Below, piece by piece: positions 41,379-44,703 of a stretch of 44,703 nucleotides of DNA. The first letter of the stretch is position 1, and every line of letters begins with the position of its first letter. The notes beneath the pieces were generated by a model, which worked only from the letters and a program-made list of their open reading frames with translations, searched no databases and had not been told where the DNA came from. The stretch covers positions 1 to 44,703 of the forward strand of contig WJIN01000200.1 in NCBI GenBank assembly GCA_014730295.1, read 5' to 3'. A program made the position numbers and the translations under genes. This DNA comes from Promethearchaeota archaeon (GTDB lineage Archaea > Asgardarchaeota > Lokiarchaeia > Sigynarchaeales > SOKP01).

Positions 41379-42020
41379 ATGACACTAGAGAATTTCAATC
41401 TAGAAGATATTAACGAAGAAACCTTAAAGAAGGCCGCTAAAACGGGGACAACCACAGTCGGAGTTGTATATAAAGATGGGGTTGTTATCGGGACAGAATC
41501 CCAAGCTACTGCGGGATATACCGTTGCTTCCAAACAAGCCCAAAAATTATTTGAAATAAATAAGTACACCGCAGCAACGATTTCTGGTGGAGTTGCCGAT
41601 GCTCAATATGTAATTAATCAAATTAAAGCCTTATCTCGATTACGAGAAGTAGAAAAGGGAAAAGTGCCAGAACCAAAATATATTGCGAATGTCACAAGGA
41701 ACATTTTATTCTCGGGGCGCTCCTATTTTCTTGCCATGATGATAGTTGGGGGGTATTCTCAACATGAACAAACAGGAAAGTTATATGGTATCGAACTCTT
41801 AGGTGCCTTATTCGAGGAGGATAAGTTTTTATCATTCGGTAGCGGCTCAACCTATTCACTAGGTGTATTAGAGGCAGATTGGAAAACGGATATGAACAGA
41901 GAAGACGCTATAGAGCTCATAAAAAGTGCCATCACCAGCTCACGTAAACGGGACATTGCATCGGGGTTCGATCTCCAAATCTGCGTGATTGATCAGAATG
42001 GTTTCGAACAAGTAGAATAA
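41379..42020 (+). CDS. psmB: Proteasome beta subunit
   Basis: 213 aa. A 23-residue propeptide ends KTG, with the active Thr at residue 24 (GTTTVGVVYKDG). In mature numbering Glu17 is in GTESQAT (Asp/Glu is normal), Lys33 in SKQAQK, the SGS loop in FGSGSTYSLG, and the RDIASG motif supplies the Asp. Autocatalytic cleavage before Thr exposes the nucleophile. The gene is convergent with a JAMM metalloprotease, whose stop is three bases away, an arrangement that hints at linked protein turnover. Confidence 0.95.
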   Translation: MTLENFNLEDINEETLKKAAKTGTTTVGVVYKDGVVIGTESQATAGYTVASKQAQKLFEINKYTAATISGGVADAQYVINQIKALSRLREVEKGKVPEPKYIANVTRNILFSGRSYFLAMMIVGGYSQHEQTGKLYGIELLGALFEEDKFLSFGSGSTYSLGVLEADWKTDMNREDAIELIKSAITSSRKRDIASGFDLQICVIDQNGFEQVE

Positions 42021-42022
42021 AA

Positions 42023-42523
42023 TTATTTTTCTTTTGAATTTTTTATTATAACTTCGATTTGGACTATTTCATCGTTCAAGATCATAAATCCATTGAGATC
42101 CTTGGTCTCACCGTCCATAATTGTCCAGATGATAAATTGAAATGATTTTAATCCACTTTTTTGGAGTCTTGTCATATTTTCTTTATCGACGCCACTGGGA
42201 TGATTTCCAGAAGGATGGGAGTGGAAAATACTTACCAGTTTCATATTATATTTTTCATGGGCCTCCTGGTATATTTGATTAAGCTTTTCAAGATTTTCAA
42301 TTAAAAACGAAATAGCACTTTTCTTATCTGATTCAATACATTCAAATTTTTCACCAATGAAATCATAAAAATAATCCTCTGGGTCTTCTGGATTTTTCAC
42401 TTGTGTTCTTTGTCCAAATACTAAACCACAAGCCTCGTTGGGATAGGCATTATCAATGCATATTCCCATTTCGTTTAAGAGGGTATTTGAGAGTATTAGT
42501 TTAATGTCTTTTTGAAATTTCAT
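42023..42523 (-). CDS. JAMM/MPN metalloprotease (deubiquitinase-like)
   Basis: 166 aa. Glu30 in NEACGLVFG, His101 and His103 in HSHP, Ser110 and Asp113 in PSGVD give all JAMM ligands, but there are five residues between HSHP and the Ser, one fewer than in AMSH or RadC-type proteins. An insertion after residue 40 (GQRTQVKNPEDPEDYFYDF) is unlike the shortest bacterial members. JAMM proteins cleave isopeptide or peptide bonds next to ubiquitin-like tails. It abuts psmB convergently, and a beta-grasp gene is elsewhere in the window (11428-11709), but it has no GG tail. Confidence 0.88.
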   Translation of the reverse strand: MKFQKDIKLILSNTLLNEMGICIDNAYPNEACGLVFGQRTQVKNPEDPEDYFYDFIGEKFECIESDKKSAISFLIENLEKLNQIYQEAHEKYNMKLVSIFHSHPSGNHPSGVDKENMTRLQKSGLKSFQFIIWTIMDGETKDLNGFMILNDEIVQIEVIIKNSKEK

Positions 42524-42564
42524 AGTAGTAGATCAATAATTATGTATTATTATTATTCGATTTA

Positions 42565-43233
42565 TTATTCGATTAATGTTAGTGCGGAATTAAGAGTTGC
42601 CAGTTGTGCTCGTTCTGGTGTATTGCCTAATCCAACAATAATCACATCATCATCTTCCAATTTAGCTTTATTCTCGTCTGCTATAGATTTGAAATAGTCA
42701 CTCAATTCCTTCCCAATTTTCACTTCATTTTCTCCCGTGATAGGACTGGAGGGATATTTTAGATACCCTTTCTCATATATAAGGCAAGTTGCTCCCGAAC
42801 CATTTACTTTTATTGCTGCATCCCTCTGTTCTATACCACTATTTAGTTTGTCGGCACTATTTTTTACGAGTGAAATATAGGCATGGACATCTTTTCCTTG
42901 GATGATGATCTCTTTCAAGTCTTCTGCCTTTCCCGATTCTAAAAAAGGAATTTTTTCCCTTATTTTGTTTAAAAATTTTTTTCCCTGTTCAGTTAATACA
43001 TGCCCCTGACGTTTATTCTTCTCTTGTACTTTAATGAAATTTGAGACATTCCCCAGCTTTTCGATTAATGATCTTGCCGTTCCAGAGCCTATCAGCAAAT
43101 TTTCCTTTAACCTATATCTTCCAATTCCTTCGGGGTGCTTTCCAAATATAAATAAAGCTAAAATGATATGCACATACTCAAATGTAGGCTTAATTGTACT
43201 GCTTTCAAATAACTCATTTAACTCTTCGAGCAT
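42565..43233 (-). CDS. DUF4443-like transcriptional regulator
   Basis: 222 aa. The N-terminal winged helix is EGIGRYRLKENLLIGSGTARSLIEKLGN followed by the wing QGHVLTEQGKKFL. The C-terminal half (RDAAIKVNGSGATCLIYEKG, then EDDDVIIVGLGNTPERAQLA) resembles the archaeal DUF4443 effector domain, which has similarity to CTP-dependent enzymes' small-ligand folds. It is probably a ligand-responsive repressor. It precedes the JAMM gene by about 40 bases on the same strand, so co-transcription is likely. Confidence 0.65.
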   Translation of the reverse strand: MLEELNELFESSTIKPTFEYVHIILALFIFGKHPEGIGRYRLKENLLIGSGTARSLIEKLGNVSNFIKVQEKNKRQGHVLTEQGKKFLNKIREKIPFLESGKAEDLKEIIIQGKDVHAYISLVKNSADKLNSGIEQRDAAIKVNGSGATCLIYEKGYLKYPSSPITGENEVKIGKELSDYFKSIADENKAKLEDDDVIIVGLGNTPERAQLATLNSALTLIE

Positions 43234-43400
43234 CTCTTATTCTATATAAATAAATCTTACATTAAAATATATAAGTATAAAAATAATTAATGATCAAATT
43301 ATACCTAAAAATTTTTATAAACCATTCGACAATATTTATTAAATAGAAAAGAATTTAATTTTTAAGAATTCTGTTATTTTATTAAAATAGATGGCGAAAT

Positions 43401-44405
43401 ATGCAGATGGAATCTGGAGAAAAGGATATTAGGAATAATAAGACGCTCCAAGACTTAGTTATTTTTAATGATATTTCAACCGAAGTTAAGGATATCGAAG
43501 CAATTTCCAAAACTTCTGAAGATATTGATCAAGAAAATCAAATTAAACTTTTCACCGAACTTATACCTCATATGGGCAAATATAGATACTCGAGTAGACT
43601 TCATAATGAAAGTAATGCGCCAATAAAAGAAGTAAAAATTAAGATTCAATATCCATCTTTTCTCAAATTAACACGTACTATACCACCTACAATATCCCAT
43701 GTAGGTAATAAAAAAGAAGAAGACGTTTCGGAGCAAATTAAAATTGAATTTGATGAATTAAATGAGAATGAAAAAAAAGAAGTGGTTCTATATTTTAATC
43801 CCTCCGATTCACTGGAGCAAGAAGAAATCAAATCATTTGCGGCTTTCATCAATAAAGATGATTATGCCCGCGTGATAAATTCGGAACCATTGCAAATCGG
43901 ATTAAAAGAGATTTCTATACAACCAAAAATTATCCCAAGCGCTCAAATTTCGGATTTCGTAAAAAACCCAGAAATCAGAAAGGCTATTAAAAGTATTGGA
44001 TTAGGGTTAGAAAAGAGTTTAGATTATGAATTTCTTTTCAATCGTTTAGAAGTCGTTTTACGGGCAAAAGGGTTTCAATTTATCGCAAAAGACAAAGAAA
44101 AACATATATTATGGTATTATGGGACGGAACTTGAATCGGATAGTGATCTTCTTGTTGTTGGACAAGAGAAGAATCATAAGTTAGAATGGATCGTCACATG
44201 TAAGGATCCAGAACTAATTATAGCTGTAATCACTACATTGATGCATGAGTTAAAGGAAAACTTACTAAGAATGGGCATCATTAACTCTCAAGAGCAAATA
44301 CATGATCTTGATTGTAAAGCTTGCGGTTATGTATTACCCAAATTCCCAGAAAAAGGGAAGCTCGTCATATGCGCTAAATGCGGTGTTGAACAAATCGTCT
44401 GGTAA
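43401..44405 (+). CDS. Beta-sandwich/zinc-ribbon hypothetical protein
   Basis: 334 aa from ATG 43401 (ATG 43407 also in frame). Residues about 55-140 look like an Ig-like/adaptin-appendage beta-sandwich (YRYSSRLHNESNAPIKEVKIKIQYPSFLKL, then KKEVVLYFNPS). A central alpha/beta region with RLEVVLRAKGFQFIAKDKEKHILWYYG and LEWIVTCKDPELIIAVIT resembles a roadblock/longin-like or SCP-like segment, not assigned. The C-terminal CKACGYVLPKFPEKGKLVICAKCG is a zinc ribbon. Such adaptor-like combinations occur in Asgard archaea; the role is unknown. Confidence 0.62.
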   Translation: MQMESGEKDIRNNKTLQDLVIFNDISTEVKDIEAISKTSEDIDQENQIKLFTELIPHMGKYRYSSRLHNESNAPIKEVKIKIQYPSFLKLTRTIPPTISHVGNKKEEDVSEQIKIEFDELNENEKKEVVLYFNPSDSLEQEEIKSFAAFINKDDYARVINSEPLQIGLKEISIQPKIIPSAQISDFVKNPEIRKAIKSIGLGLEKSLDYEFLFNRLEVVLRAKGFQFIAKDKEKHILWYYGTELESDSDLLVVGQEKNHKLEWIVTCKDPELIIAVITTLMHELKENLLRMGIINSQEQIHDLDCKACGYVLPKFPEKGKLVICAKCGVEQIVW

Positions 44406-44703
44406 AAATGATTTTATCACTTTCTTCTTTCTAAATTAATAATGAAAATTATAGCTTCCTCAATCTTCCATTAAATATATAGAAAATAATTAGATGCCGC
44501 TAATCAATTAGTGTATAATTAGGAAAGAGAAATAGAAAAAAAAAGGAGCTCCCAAAAAATAAAGAATAAGAAGTCGCACTGTCGATGTAATGTATATTTT
44601 GGATATTTTTTTTATAGGATATGAAAATCTACTCCCTTCTTTTCTATAGTTCACTATCTAACAAAACTACCAAAGAGATATTAAAATCTACCGCTCATAG
44701 AAT
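44406..44703. other. Terminal non-coding stretch
   Basis: No frame of useful length on either strand and no tRNA pattern. A short AAAAAAAAGGAGCTCCC segment near 44537-44553 includes a GGAGCTCC palindrome. Nothing else is recognisable, and the window ends before the next gene. Confidence 0.4.

Noticed and set aside
1..44703. CRISPR arrays, insertion sequences, integrases, phage genes
   Set aside because: No evenly spaced direct repeats, no transposase or integrase motifs and no terminal inverted repeats were seen on either strand.

Overview
The window is AT-rich archaeal chromosome, most likely from an Asgard (Lokiarchaeia-like) archaeon. Domain-level evidence is firm: SRP19, ribosomal protein S8e, an archaeal-type GluRS, a 20S proteasome beta subunit, HypA, an MtxX-family protein, a tRNA gene with a bulge-helix-bulge intron and TATA-like promoter elements. 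The Asgard assignment is an inference from the mixture of archaeal informational genes, a JAMM/MPN protein, small beta-grasp and surface-propeller proteins and many bacterial-type metabolic genes; no single decisive eukaryotic-signature gene is present. There is no rRNA, CRISPR array, transposase or phage gene: this is a normal, densely packed chromosomal segment of short operons.

Layout. 1-339 has no recognisable gene. 340-6523 is a plus-strand block of five genes: an extended SDR, a GlcD-type FAD oxidoreductase, an HdrD/GlcF-type Fe-S protein with a C-terminal SCP2-like domain, an aldehyde dehydrogenase and a free-standing SCP2-like protein. It reads like an oxidation pathway for a hydrophobic or carrier-bound alcohol/acid and is the most system-like unit here. 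6705-16000 holds an Hsp20-like chaperone, a ThDP enzyme, a CheY-like receiver, an Atg22/UMF1-like MFS transporter, a MoaD/ThiS-like beta-grasp protein without a GG tail, an OB-like small protein, a bacterial-type cofactor-independent phosphoglycerate mutase and an amidase. At 15593-16792 a Fur/PerR regulator is divergent from a thiol peroxiredoxin, with a perfect 17-bp Fur/PerR-like palindrome between them. 16994-18272 is a membrane protein/histidine kinase pair.

18322-25537 contains an NDP-sugar pyrophosphorylase, a coiled-coil protein, a DUF3795-like protein, an MBL-fold hydrolase, two HAD hydrolases flanking an intron-containing tRNA-Arg(GCG), an SGNH hydrolase, an ADP-ribosylglycohydrolase and a winged-helix-like protein. 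25796-30163 carries a free-standing Lrp/AsnC RAM domain, GluRS, a zinc-ribbon CPBP protease and MtxX. 30264-34348 holds membrane proteins, two tandem aldo/keto reductases and a DIP1984-like protein. 34349-34983 is a long non-coding stretch with unusual GC-rich inverted repeats and a tRNA-Pro(GGG) whose variable region holds about 30 extra bases, probably a non-canonical intron.

34984-37653 encodes a membrane-anchored FG-GAP propeller protein and a 7-TM protein. 37863-39516 has a crotonase, then srp19-hypA. After a probable unlisted 37-40 aa membrane microprotein (39551-39673) and a TspO-like protein come S8e and, divergently, the proteasome beta subunit, convergent with a JAMM metalloprotease. 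The window closes with a DUF4443-like regulator and a beta-sandwich/zinc-ribbon protein.
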